Shown: positions 8,953-17,382 of the stretch, in pieces
Numbering within the stretch: position 1 is the stretch's first letter
How the letters are laid out: every line of letters starts with the position of its first letter
Source: Thalassospira xianhensis MCCC 1A02616
GTDB taxonomy: Bacteria > Pseudomonadota > Alphaproteobacteria > Rhodospirillales > Thalassospiraceae
NCBI RefSeq assembly: GCF_003326475.1
Contig: NZ_JPWA01000004.1
Location: forward strand, 124,001 to 188,000
Direction of reading: 5' to 3'
Length of the DNA: 64,000 nt
Position numbers and translations under genes: made by a program
The notes under the pieces: model-generated
Database searches by the model: none
What the model saw: only the letters and a program-made list of their open reading frames with translations
What the model was told of the DNA's origin: nothing

Positions 8953-10410
8953 TTACTTCTCTTCCGATTTATCGGCCTTTTTCTTGGCGGCCGGCTTCTT
9001 TGCAGCAGCTTTCTTGGCCGGAGCCTCTTTGTCTGCAGCTTTTTTAGCCGGCGCCTTTTTGGCAGCCGATTTCTTCTTCGGAGCTTCGTCTTCCTCTTCC
9101 GGCTTCAGAAGGTCTTCGACCGAAACGGTCTTGTCTTCTACCTTGGCGAGTTCGACGATGAAATCCACGACCTTGTCTTCATATACAGGGCCCTGAAGCG
9201 CCTGCAAGGCCTGCGGGTTATTTTTATAGAATTCAATAACCTGCTGTTCCTGACCCGGGTATTTCTGGGCTTCGGCAACAAGGACCTTGTTCACGTCTTC
9301 CTGGGTAACCTGGATTTCGTTTTTACGGCCAACTTCTGCCAGCAACAGACCAAGAAGAACACGGCGTTCTGCGATTTCGCGGAACTCGGCGGTCAGTTCT
9401 TCTTCGGACTTGCCTTTGGTTTCGTCGTCTTCCTGACCGGCTTCACGCGCCTGTTTGATCTGGGCGATGATGCCTTCCAGCTCGTTCTCGACCAGGCTGA
9501 TCGGCAGCTCGAAGCTGTGGTTTTCAGCCAACGCGTCAAGCAGCTGACGTTTCAGTTTTTGGCGGGCAACCGATTCGTACTCGCGGCCATAATCCTTGCG
9601 GATTGCGTCTTTGAGAGCATCAAAGCTTTCCTGGCCGAGTTTCTTGGCGAGTTCATCGTCAAGAGCAGCCGGTTTCTTTTCCTTGATTTCCTTGACGGTT
9701 ACGTCGAACTCGGCATCTTTGCCAGCAAGTTCAGCCGCACCGTAGGCTTCCGGGAATTTCACCTTGACGACAACTTCATCACCGGCATTCACACCGGTCA
9801 GCTGGTCTTCGAAACCTTCGATGAACGAGCCTGAACCGAGTTCGAGTTCGTAATCTTCGGCTTTACCGCCTTCGAAAGCTTCGCCGCCGATTTTGCCAAG
9901 GAAATCGATGACGACAACGTCACCGGCTTTCGACTTGCGCTTGCGTGCGAGCGGCTCGGTGGTTCCCTGTGCTGCTGCAATACGGTCAAGCGTTTCGTTG
10001 ACTTTCGCATCGTCAAGTTCAACGACTTCGCGGGTCAGCTTCAGCTTTTTGAAGTCCATCGGTTCGATGGCCGGGATGACTTCGACAGAAATGTCGAACT
10101 CAAGGTCCTTGCCTTCGTCAAACGAGGTGACTTCGATTTTCGGCTGAACGGCCGGGCGCAGGTCATTATCGTTAAGAACCTTGCCGGTGTTTTCGTTTAC
10201 AGCGGCTTCGAGGACTTCACCCATGACAGCCTGGCCATAGCGCTGGCGCAGCAGTTTCGCCGGTACTTTGCCCGGACGGAAGCCCGGAAGGCGAACCTGG
10301 TCTTTGATCTCGTCAAGTTTGGCGACGACTTTTTCTTCGATCTGAGCGGCGGGCACAACGACTTTGAACTCGCGCGCCAGGCCTTCGTTTTTGGTTTCAG
10401 TAACCTGCAT
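8953..10410 (-). CDS. tig: Trigger factor with lysine/alanine-rich C-terminal tail
   Basis: Trigger factor is the ribosome-bound chaperone and peptidyl-prolyl isomerase that meets nascent chains. The 485-residue product has the N-terminal ribosome-docking domain with the signature GFRPGKVPAK (about 44-53), the FKBP-type PPIase domain (about 155-245) and the helical C-terminal chaperone domain. The last 45 or so residues are an added tail made almost only of Lys, Ala, Pro and acidic residues, with repeats such as KKAPAKKAAD and KKAAAKKPAAKKK. This makes the protein about 40-50 residues longer than the usual 430-440. It starts 37 codons after nothing on its strand but tRNA-Leu and is followed by clpP. 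Confidence 0.97.
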   Translation of the reverse strand: MQVTETKNEGLAREFKVVVPAAQIEEKVVAKLDEIKDQVRLPGFRPGKVPAKLLRQRYGQAVMGEVLEAAVNENTGKVLNDNDLRPAVQPKIEVTSFDEGKDLEFDISVEVIPAIEPMDFKKLKLTREVVELDDAKVNETLDRIAAAQGTTEPLARKRKSKAGDVVVIDFLGKIGGEAFEGGKAEDYELELGSGSFIEGFEDQLTGVNAGDEVVVKVKFPEAYGAAELAGKDAEFDVTVKEIKEKKPAALDDELAKKLGQESFDALKDAIRKDYGREYESVARQKLKRQLLDALAENHSFELPISLVENELEGIIAQIKQAREAGQEDDETKGKSEEELTAEFREIAERRVLLGLLLAEVGRKNEIQVTQEDVNKVLVAEAQKYPGQEQQVIEFYKNNPQALQALQGPVYEDKVVDFIVELAKVEDKTVSVEDLLKPEEEDEAPKKKSAAKKAPAKKAADKEAPAKKAAAKKPAAKKKADKSEEK

Positions 10411-10524
10411 AGATAACTCTTTTGCTTGGTTCGAATAATGTCCGTTACGCGACGCAGTCCGGACGTCAGAAAGTCAATATGACTAAACGAATATGCATCC
10501 TGGTCTTAATTTATGGTCAGCTTA

Positions 10525-10609
10525 TGGTACGGGCGAAGGGACTCGAACCCCCACGGATTGCTCCACTGGAACCTAAATCCAGCGCGTCTACCAGTTCCGC
10601 CACGCCCGC
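10525..10609 (-). tRNA. tRNA-Leu (TAG)
   Basis: The minus-strand sequence starts GCGGGCGTGGCGGAA at 10609. It has an anticodon arm CTGGA/TCCAG with TAG in the loop, a long variable arm (class II tRNA), a T-arm GGGGGTTCGAGTCCC and an encoded CCA ending at 10525. The length is 85 bases. It lies directly upstream of tig on the same strand. Confidence 0.96.
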
Positions 10610-10777
10610 ACACAAGCATACCAAACACACCGGAAGTACCGGTGTGGGTGCGCCTTAATACAAACTTCGATCACCTCATGCAAGCATCGCCTTTTAGACA
10701 GATGCATTCAGGCCTGAATTTAATTTCCGGCAGGCTGGATTTCTGCGTTTCACAAGGTTCTTTGAAGGTGCAAAAAA

Positions 10778-12208
10778 CTATCGTGCAAGGCGCTTTACCG
10801 CCCCCGAAGCGGCTATTCTACCCTGCCCGACATAGCTTTCATGGTTCTTTTCGATATCGGCAAGATCGTAAAGATAGTTGACCATCATGCCAAAAGACTG
10901 CTGCCAACCGGCTTCGTTTCCATTGCCAAGCCAGTTCAACCGCTCCACACGCGCGCCGTTGGTCAGATGAAAATGCGCAACCGGGTCAAAGGCAGTCCCG
11001 CTATCAGGACGCCGTGCATTCAGAAGATACCAGCAACATAACTGCTCTAGCGCCTCGCGGGTTTCCGGGCTTACCTGTTCGGGCCGCTCCGCAGACGGTT
11101 GCGGTTCAAACAGGTCTTCGCAGTCGGTAATCGCCGCTTCGATATGAACAGGAAGTCCCCTATTCGCCCTGACTGTTGCACTTGCTCCCGCAATTGCTGG
11201 TAAACCGGTCACTTCGCCACGATTGCGCGCGTCGACCTGTTTTTGCATCCATGACCGGAATCCCGGAATCGGAGACAGGGTACTGAACTGTTTAAGGTTC
11301 GGCAGGTCACGCTGTAATTCTGCGACCACCCGCTTGATCAGGAAATCACCAAAACTGATCCCGGCCAGACCGGCCTGCGCGTTCGAGATCGAATAAAAGA
11401 TTGCTGTATCGGCGTGCCCGGGATCGACCGCGTCTTCGTCCCGGTTGATCAGATCGTCGACACTGCCTGCAATCCCGTTGACCAGTGCAACCTCGACAAA
11501 AATCAGTGGTTCATCTGGCATGCCGGGATGGAAAAACGCAAAGCACCGGCGATCCGGTTCGAGACGCCCCTTAAGATCATCCCAGCTTTTGATCGCGTGA
11601 ACGGCTTCATAGGCGATAAGTTTTTCAAGCAGTGCGGCTGGCGAATTCCAGGTAATTCGCGACAGCTCGAGAAAGCCGATGTCAAACCAGCCTGCCAGCA
11701 ATGTCTTCAGATCACGTTCAAGAATGCCAAGCCCCGGCGCTTCGCGGCGCCATCGCAAAAGATCAGCACGAAGATCGACCAGAAATTTAACGCCTTGGGG
11801 TAATGAATTGAATTCTTTCAGCAATGACCGGAATGGCGGCACCAATGCTGTACGTAACTCTGCTTCTAGCAATGCACGTTCGGCGACATCATCTGCCGCC
11901 GTCCAATCGGCAACAACGTCCGAAACCCGGTCCCGGTCAACATCAAATTCGGCGATCAGAAGGTGCAGGAACTCCTTTTTTCCGGCTTCATCAAGCCGCA
12001 AAAAGTCATGCCCCAAAGTCGCCGCCCGTGCACGTGCCGAAACCGCACCACCACGCCGTGCCAGACAGGCTTCTATCTGGTTGCGCCATCTTTCCTTGCG
12101 GTTCTCGTTTTCATCAAAACCAAGCCCGCGCGCGACCGTGCTGTCGCGCAATTCGCGCCATGCAGAACGCAGGTTATCAAGCGTTCTATCCAGAAAGGTC
12201 TGCGACAT
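10778..12208 (-). CDS. mcd: Malonyl-CoA decarboxylase
   Basis: The enzyme decarboxylates malonyl-CoA to acetyl-CoA and CO2. The product of about 476 residues has the family's N-terminal helical domain and the C-terminal acetyltransferase-like catalytic domain. The hallmark block HFHLTNGARVERLNWLGN carries the catalytic His, and a conserved stretch FFHPGMPDEPLIFVEVAL precedes it. I choose ATG 12208 because GGAGAACGGG directly precedes it; a TTG at 12220 is also in frame. No malonate transporter or malonyl-CoA synthetase is adjacent, so whether it serves external malonate use or internal malonyl-CoA control is open. Confidence 0.93.
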   Translation of the reverse strand: MSQTFLDRTLDNLRSAWRELRDSTVARGLGFDENENRKERWRNQIEACLARRGGAVSARARAATLGHDFLRLDEAGKKEFLHLLIAEFDVDRDRVSDVVADWTAADDVAERALLEAELRTALVPPFRSLLKEFNSLPQGVKFLVDLRADLLRWRREAPGLGILERDLKTLLAGWFDIGFLELSRITWNSPAALLEKLIAYEAVHAIKSWDDLKGRLEPDRRCFAFFHPGMPDEPLIFVEVALVNGIAGSVDDLINRDEDAVDPGHADTAIFYSISNAQAGLAGISFGDFLIKRVVAELQRDLPNLKQFSTLSPIPGFRSWMQKQVDARNRGEVTGLPAIAGASATVRANRGLPVHIEAAITDCEDLFEPQPSAERPEQVSPETREALEQLCCWYLLNARRPDSGTAFDPVAHFHLTNGARVERLNWLGNGNEAGWQQSFGMMVNYLYDLADIEKNHESYVGQGRIAASGAVKRLAR

Positions 12209-12416
12209 CCCGTTCTCCAAAACCTGTTGCGCCGGCTCCGTGCCGAACCGCCGCCTATTTGCAACAGCCTTGGCGTTTCACATTATTTTGTTTGCGGCCC
12301 CTTTTGGGCAACATCCACTGCCATTCATATTGTGATCGCGCCGATATTCCGCCAGCCATCGATCCAATCCCATCTTAATGAAAGGAAGACAGACCATTTG
12401 TGTTCGATCTGTTAAA

Positions 12417-13874
12417 TCATTTGGGCAATGCGTGCCAAAGTTCGCCCAGCAAAACCGGAAGATGTTCCGGGATATCCTCGGCAATCAGCCCTGGGCCAAG
12501 ATCGGCCCCGGCGCGGGCATGAAGCCACACCCCCATGCAGGCGGCATCGAACATTTCCATGCCCTGCGCCATCAGCCCGCCAATAATCCCCGCAAGAACA
12601 TCGCCCGACCCAGCCGTTGCCAGCCACGGCGCTTCAATCGCATTGATTGCCGCCCGGCCATCAGGGGCGGCAATTACCGTATCGCCCCCCTTGATCAGGA
12701 CAGTTGCGCCGCTTCGCTTGGCAGCGGCACGTGCACGACTTAGCTTGTCTCCTTCGATATCAGGGAATAGCCGCGCAAATTCGCCTTCGTGCGGTGTCAG
12801 GACCGTGGGCCCCTGAATGGCAAAAAACAACGTACTGGGTTGTTCGGCAAAGCTTGTCAGCGCATCCGCATCCAAAACCGTGCAACGACAATAATGCAGC
12901 AACGGAATGATACGGCTGCATGTTTCATCGCCGACACCAAATCCCGGCCCGATGACCAGCGCATTGTGACGACAATCCTTTAAAAGATCATCCAGACTGG
13001 CAATCGGGGCTGTCATGATACCCGGGCTGTCAACCGCATAAACCGGAAGGGCCGAAGGATCGGCGACGACCGTAAGCAACCCTGCCCCGGCACGTCGTGC
13101 CGCACGTGCTACCAGTCGCCCTGCCCCGGTCATGGATGCCCCACCCACCACCAGCAGATGACCACGATGATATTTGTGTCCGTCAACACTTGGCCAATGT
13201 ATGCCTGCCAGCCAGATACCGGGCTCGTTCCGCATCAAAGACGGACGGATATCGCGGATGGTCTGATTGGTTATGCCGATATCACGCACAACTACCTGCC
13301 CGCACAGAATACGACCGGGCAACAAATGATGCCCGGGTTTTGGACGACAGAATGTCACGGTTACGTCCGCCTTGATCGATACGCCGCGCACTTCACCGCT
13401 GTTACCATCCACACCGCTTGGCACATCGACGGCAATAACCGGCACGCCACAGGCATTTACGGCACAAACCAGTTCAGCAAGCTCACCTTCGATTGATCGG
13501 GCCAGCCCCGCACCAAACAGGCAATCAACAATCAGGTCAGCCCCGACCAGCAATGCAGGCGAAAGCCTCTCGACAGCACCGTCCCAACGCCCGGCATTCA
13601 ATGCGGCATCGCCGGTAAGCTTGTCAGCATCACACAGCAACCCTAACCGCACCGACCAACCAGCATGACGTAACAGACGGGCAATAACAAATCCGTCACT
13701 GCCGTTATTGCCCGGACCACATAGCACCGTTACCGAACTCGGCGTCCAGCGCGATACGATTTCTGCGACAACGGCCGCACCGGCATTTTCCATCAGAGCA
13801 TCGCCAGTCGTTCCGGCTTCGATGGTTTTGCGGTCGGCTTCATACATCTGTTCGGTGGTAAGGATTTCGAACAT
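12417..13874 (-). CDS. nnr: Bifunctional NAD(P)H-hydrate epimerase / ADP-dependent dehydratase
   Basis: The enzyme repairs damaged hydrated NAD(P)H. The N-terminal YjeF_N domain epimerises R and S forms (motif VLCGPGNNGSDGFVIARLL, and VDCLFGAGL). The C-terminal ribokinase-like domain dehydrates S-NAD(P)HX with ADP (LVVGGASMTGA, ALVIGPGFG, LTPHEGEFARLFP, TAGSGDVLAGIIGGL). The total of about 485 residues is normal for the fused form. I start at ATG 13874 because AGGTGA precedes it closely; in-frame ATG codons also occur at 13889 and 13937. It is divergent from dadA and apparently monocistronic. Confidence 0.93.
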   Translation of the reverse strand: MFEILTTEQMYEADRKTIEAGTTGDALMENAGAAVVAEIVSRWTPSSVTVLCGPGNNGSDGFVIARLLRHAGWSVRLGLLCDADKLTGDAALNAGRWDGAVERLSPALLVGADLIVDCLFGAGLARSIEGELAELVCAVNACGVPVIAVDVPSGVDGNSGEVRGVSIKADVTVTFCRPKPGHHLLPGRILCGQVVVRDIGITNQTIRDIRPSLMRNEPGIWLAGIHWPSVDGHKYHRGHLLVVGGASMTGAGRLVARAARRAGAGLLTVVADPSALPVYAVDSPGIMTAPIASLDDLLKDCRHNALVIGPGFGVGDETCSRIIPLLHYCRCTVLDADALTSFAEQPSTLFFAIQGPTVLTPHEGEFARLFPDIEGDKLSRARAAAKRSGATVLIKGGDTVIAAPDGRAAINAIEAPWLATAGSGDVLAGIIGGLMAQGMEMFDAACMGVWLHARAGADLGPGLIAEDIPEHLPVLLGELWHALPK

Positions 13875-14033
13875 TTTCACCTGTGACATTCGCTTCAGTG
13901 TTATCGCAATCCGATCATCGGGAAATCGGACAGACACCGGTAGCTATTTGTTTTCCCGATCAGTATATTGCAAACGCAATCGCGAGTCAGAGACTAACGC
14001 GTACTTAACGATCCGCAACGAGGCTTTTCCGGC

Positions 14034-15284
14034 ATGCATGTTGTCGTGATGGGCGCTGGAGTCATCGGGACGACGGCGGCCTGGTATCTTTTGGAAAACG
14101 GCCATCAGGTTACGGTCATCGACCGACAGCACGCCGCCGGACAGGAAACAAGCTTCGCCAATGGCGGGCAAATTTCCGCCTGCCATGCGACCCCTTGGGC
14201 AAATGAACATACCCCGGCACAAATTCTGAAATGGCTTGGCCGCGAAGAAGCGCCGCTTCTGTTCCGCATGCGCTGGGACCCGCAATTGTTTTCATGGGGC
14301 CTGCGGTTCCTGCGCAATTGTACCGACGAACGTGCACGCGTGAATCTGGAAAAGGCACTGCGCGTCGCGACATACAGCCGCGCCTGCCTGAAAGATCTGC
14401 GCAGTACACTTGGCCTTGAATATGATCACCTTGAACAGGGTATCCTCCACGTCTGCCGCAACGAGAACGAGCTGGCAACGGTTGAGAAGGCAACACGCCA
14501 GATGCAGGAATTCGGCCTGAACCGCCGCATGGTCAGCGCCGAGGAATGCCTTGAAATCGAACCGGCATTGCGCGATAGCAACGCCAAAATCATCGGCGGC
14601 AGTTTTACGCCCGACGATGAAAGCGGCGATGCACGCAAATTTACCGAACTTCTGGCGGACCGGTGCCGTCAACGGGGTGCAGTATTCAAACTCGATACCA
14701 TCGTCACCGGACTGAAACAGGATCAGGGGCGCATTACCGCCGTCAGCACGGATCAGGGCGATATTTCCGGTGATAGCTACCTGATGTGTCTGGGCAGCTA
14801 CAGCCCGCTTCTTTTAAAGCCCATTGGCATCCATTTGCCAGTTTACCCGTGCAAGGGATATTCTATAAGCATCGATACCACCGGATATAACGGTGCCCCG
14901 CAGGTGGCCCTGATCGACGACAGTGTAAAGATGGTCTATTCGCGTCTTGGGAACCGGCTTCGGGCCGCGGGGACGGCAGAACTGGACGGCTACAACCTCA
15001 GAATGTCGGAACGCCGCCAAAAGATGATTGCCGATAAGGCATTCGAATTGTTTCCAAATTCCGGTGATCGTTCGACAATCGAGTTCTGGTCGGGACTGCG
15101 TCCCGTAACCCCGGATTCTGCCCCTGTTATTAGTGATACCAAATATGATAATCTGTACCTTAATACGGGGCACGGGACATTGGGGTGGACCATGAGTTGT
15201 GGTTCTGGAAAGGCGGTTGCCGATCTTATCGACGGTCGCACACCTGACATCTCGCTTCTCGGACTGGGCATCGACCGTTTTTAA
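14034..15284 (+). CDS. dadA: D-amino acid dehydrogenase (DadA-type flavoprotein)
   Basis: This is an FAD-dependent oxidative deamination enzyme for D-amino acids that passes electrons to the respiratory chain. The 416-residue product opens with the dinucleotide-binding motif VVVMGAGVIGTTAAWYL and has the DadA-type block ETSFANGGQISACHATPWAN. The C-terminal FAD-closing motif is GLRPVTPDSAPVISDT, followed by NTGHGTLGWTMSCGSG. No alanine racemase is adjacent. A histidine-kinase gene starts about 40 bases downstream on the same strand and may be co-transcribed. Confidence 0.92.
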   Translation: MHVVVMGAGVIGTTAAWYLLENGHQVTVIDRQHAAGQETSFANGGQISACHATPWANEHTPAQILKWLGREEAPLLFRMRWDPQLFSWGLRFLRNCTDERARVNLEKALRVATYSRACLKDLRSTLGLEYDHLEQGILHVCRNENELATVEKATRQMQEFGLNRRMVSAEECLEIEPALRDSNAKIIGGSFTPDDESGDARKFTELLADRCRQRGAVFKLDTIVTGLKQDQGRITAVSTDQGDISGDSYLMCLGSYSPLLLKPIGIHLPVYPCKGYSISIDTTGYNGAPQVALIDDSVKMVYSRLGNRLRAAGTAELDGYNLRMSERRQKMIADKAFELFPNSGDRSTIEFWSGLRPVTPDSAPVISDTKYDNLYLNTGHGTLGWTMSCGSGKAVADLIDGRTPDISLLGLGIDRF

Positions 15285-15323
15285 ACGATTGATTACTGGA
15301 TAACGATGGGACCAGGGGCCGAC

Positions 15324-16436
15324 ATGACCACAGACTCCCCGCTTGACGCTGAAACTGCGCCATTGGCAGATCAGGTTGTTTTGAATGCACTGCCCTATGC
15401 CGCAGTAATTTGCGAACGTAGCGGCAAGGTTCTGCAATGCAATGACGCCATGGCAAATCTGATTGGTGTCGCGCGTGACAGGATGATCGGGCGCAAGGCA
15501 GGTTTCCTGTCTGCCGGGCTTCTTAATGACATAGATGATGTATTTGCATCCGGTCGGACATGGCGCGGCGATATCGTGCTGGTCAATGCCAGCGACGAAA
15601 GCCATATGTGCGATCTCTCCATTGCTCCGCTGGAATATTTCCGTGAAAGCGAAACCTGCACAGCTGTCCTGATGACGCTTCTGGAAAATGACCGGCAGCA
15701 ACAGGCCGAACGCACTTTGATGGAACAGAATCGTGACCGATCAGATGCCAATGCGTCAAAATCGGACTTCATAGCCAATATGGGGCATGAATTGCGCACC
15801 CCGCTTAATGCCATCATCGGGAATTCCGAGCTGATTGCGGAAGGTGTTCTAGGAGAACTTTCGGAAAGCTATCGCGATTGCGCCCGTGACGTTCACGAGG
15901 CCGGCACCCACCTTCTGGAACTCGTGAACAACGTTCTTGATGTATCCAAACTGTCAAACGGTTCGATGGCGCTGCAACTGGCCGAGGATGACATCGGTTC
16001 CGTGACGCGCGAAGCAGCAAAGCTTGTCCATGACGACATCAAGAAACGGCATCACAAACTGACCCTGAATTTGCCGGAAGAACCGCTGGTCATGCCCTTC
16101 GACCGGTTGAAGCTAAAACAGATTCTGATCAATATCCTGAGCAACGCGGCCAAGTTCACCCCGGACAAGGGTCAGATTTCGCTGACATTAACGGTATTGG
16201 ACGATGAAATCTGCTTTGCCGTACAGGATAATGGTGTCGGCATGAGCCCGAACGACATTCCCCGCGCGCTTGCCCGTTTTTCGCAATTGCATCCTTCGGG
16301 GGTCAAGGAAAGTGCAGGCACAGGCCTTGGTCTGCCTCTGGCGAAGCTTCTGGTCGAATTGCATGGCGGTCGGCTGAGCATCGAAAGCGATCTTGGGAAA
16401 GGCACAACGGTTCGGATCACGCTGCCACGCGTTTAG
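15324..16436 (+). CDS. PAS-domain sensor histidine kinase (cytosolic)
   Basis: The product of about 370 residues lacks membrane segments. An N-terminal PAS domain covers roughly 20-130. It is followed by a HisKA dimerisation domain with the phospho-acceptor His in MGHELRTPLNAIIGNSEL and a HATPase_c domain with N-box ILINILSNAAKF, G1 VQDNGVGM and G2 GTGLGLPLAKLLVELHGG. This layout resembles PleC/DivJ-type and other alphaproteobacterial soluble kinases, but I cannot assign a pathway. No response regulator is adjacent, so it is an orphan kinase. The start at ATG 15324 follows AGGGGCCGAC; ATG 15306 is an alternative. A terminator follows. Confidence 0.88.
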   Translation: MTTDSPLDAETAPLADQVVLNALPYAAVICERSGKVLQCNDAMANLIGVARDRMIGRKAGFLSAGLLNDIDDVFASGRTWRGDIVLVNASDESHMCDLSIAPLEYFRESETCTAVLMTLLENDRQQQAERTLMEQNRDRSDANASKSDFIANMGHELRTPLNAIIGNSELIAEGVLGELSESYRDCARDVHEAGTHLLELVNNVLDVSKLSNGSMALQLAEDDIGSVTREAAKLVHDDIKKRHHKLTLNLPEEPLVMPFDRLKLKQILINILSNAAKFTPDKGQISLTLTVLDDEICFAVQDNGVGMSPNDIPRALARFSQLHPSGVKESAGTGLGLPLAKLLVELHGGRLSIESDLGKGTTVRITLPRV

Positions 16437-16457
16437 GTTTGACAGTGTAAGAACACG

Positions 16458-16485
16458 AAGGCCCGGCAGCATCCTGCCGGGCCTT
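16458..16485. terminator. Bidirectional terminator between the kinase and cytochrome c genes
   Basis: A 12-bp perfect stem AAGGCCCGGCAG / CTGCCGGGCCTT with a four-base loop sits between two convergent genes. On the plus strand it continues into CTTTGTT. Confidence 0.88.
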
Positions 16486-16490
16486 CTTTG

Positions 16491-16967
16491 TTAACGGGCT
16501 GCGGATTGGTTCATCTGGTCATGACGCTGCCGGATTTCCTGCGGCCAGCGGCTTTTGATATAAGACAGCGACGCAATGATTTCCTCGTCAGTCAAAACAT
16601 CCTCGAACCCCGGCATGGCCGATTGATAGCCATCGCCGATCATTTTTGCCGGACCATATTTGGTCAATGCAAACAGCAAGTCATCCGGATGATGCCACGT
16701 ATGGCCGGTTTCGTCATGGGGCGGCGCAGGCAACAACCCGTCATCGCTCCGCTCGCGCCAGTTTGGCTCGCCTTTGAAATCACGACCATGGCAGGACGCA
16801 CAATTGGCATCATAGATTTTCTTGCCCGTTGCCACCAATTGCAAATCATCAGGCCGCAAACGGACCTGCCCGGCATCTTCTGTCTGGCTGTTACCATAAA
16901 CGACCAAACCAATCACGATGATTGCAGATAGAGCTCCGCCGATGGCGAAAATCGACTTCTTTTTCAC
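16491..16967 (-). CDS. Membrane-anchored class I cytochrome c
   Basis: The product of about 158 residues has an N-terminal membrane anchor or signal (KKKSIFAIGGALSAIIVIGLV), one haem-attachment motif CASCH and a likely distal Met in SAMPGF. This is the layout of a monohaem class I cytochrome c facing the periplasm. I choose GTG 16967 because AAGGA lies nine bases upstream; ATG 16988 is also possible, and the longer reading into cueR is not supported. It is the last gene of the copA-cueR operon on the minus strand, which hints at a role in copper or respiratory electron transfer; this is inference. Confidence 0.85.
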   Translation of the reverse strand: MKKKSIFAIGGALSAIIVIGLVVYGNSQTEDAGQVRLRPDDLQLVATGKKIYDANCASCHGRDFKGEPNWRERSDDGLLPAPPHDETGHTWHHPDDLLFALTKYGPAKMIGDGYQSAMPGFEDVLTDEEIIASLSYIKSRWPQEIRQRHDQMNQSAAR

Positions 16968-16998
16968 CGAACTTCGTCCTTCTTTCATGCTGGACAGG

Positions 16999-17382
16999 CT
17001 ACCCAGCCAGATCATTGATAATGGGGCAATGTGGCCGGTGGTCGCCTTGGCAGGCGTCAACCAGATGCGACAATGTCCTTTGCAGGCTTTGCAATTCCGC
17101 GATCTTGCGTTCGATTTCAACCAGATGCGTTTTGGCGATCTGCTTTACATCCGCTGATGCACGGTTGCGGTCCTCATAAAGCGACAGCAACACCCGGCAA
17201 TCCTCGACGGAAAAGCCAAGACCTCGGGAACGCTGCAAAAAGCGCAGTTTGTGCAAATCGTCGTCGCTATAATCGCGATAGCCATTCCCTAGGCGGCGGG
17301 GCTTTATCAGACCAATATCTTCGTAATAACGAATGGTTTTCGCCGGAAGACCGCTATCGCGGGATGCATCGGAAATGTTCAT
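16999..17382 (-). CDS. cueR: CueR, copper-responsive MerR-family regulator
   Basis: CueR distorts DNA with a 19-bp promoter spacer to activate copper export when Cu(I) is bound. The 127-residue product has the N-terminal winged helix (MNISDASRDSGLPAKTIRYY), a long dimerisation helix and the C-terminal Cu loop CQGDHRPHC, two cysteines seven residues apart as in CueR. ATG 17382 overlaps the copA stop (ATGA), and GGAGAAAAATC precedes it, so translation is probably coupled to copA. Its predicted target site lies upstream of copA. Confidence 0.95.
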   Translation of the reverse strand: MNISDASRDSGLPAKTIRYYEDIGLIKPRRLGNGYRDYSDDDLHKLRFLQRSRGLGFSVEDCRVLLSLYEDRNRASADVKQIAKTHLVEIERKIAELQSLQRTLSHLVDACQGDHRPHCPIINDLAG

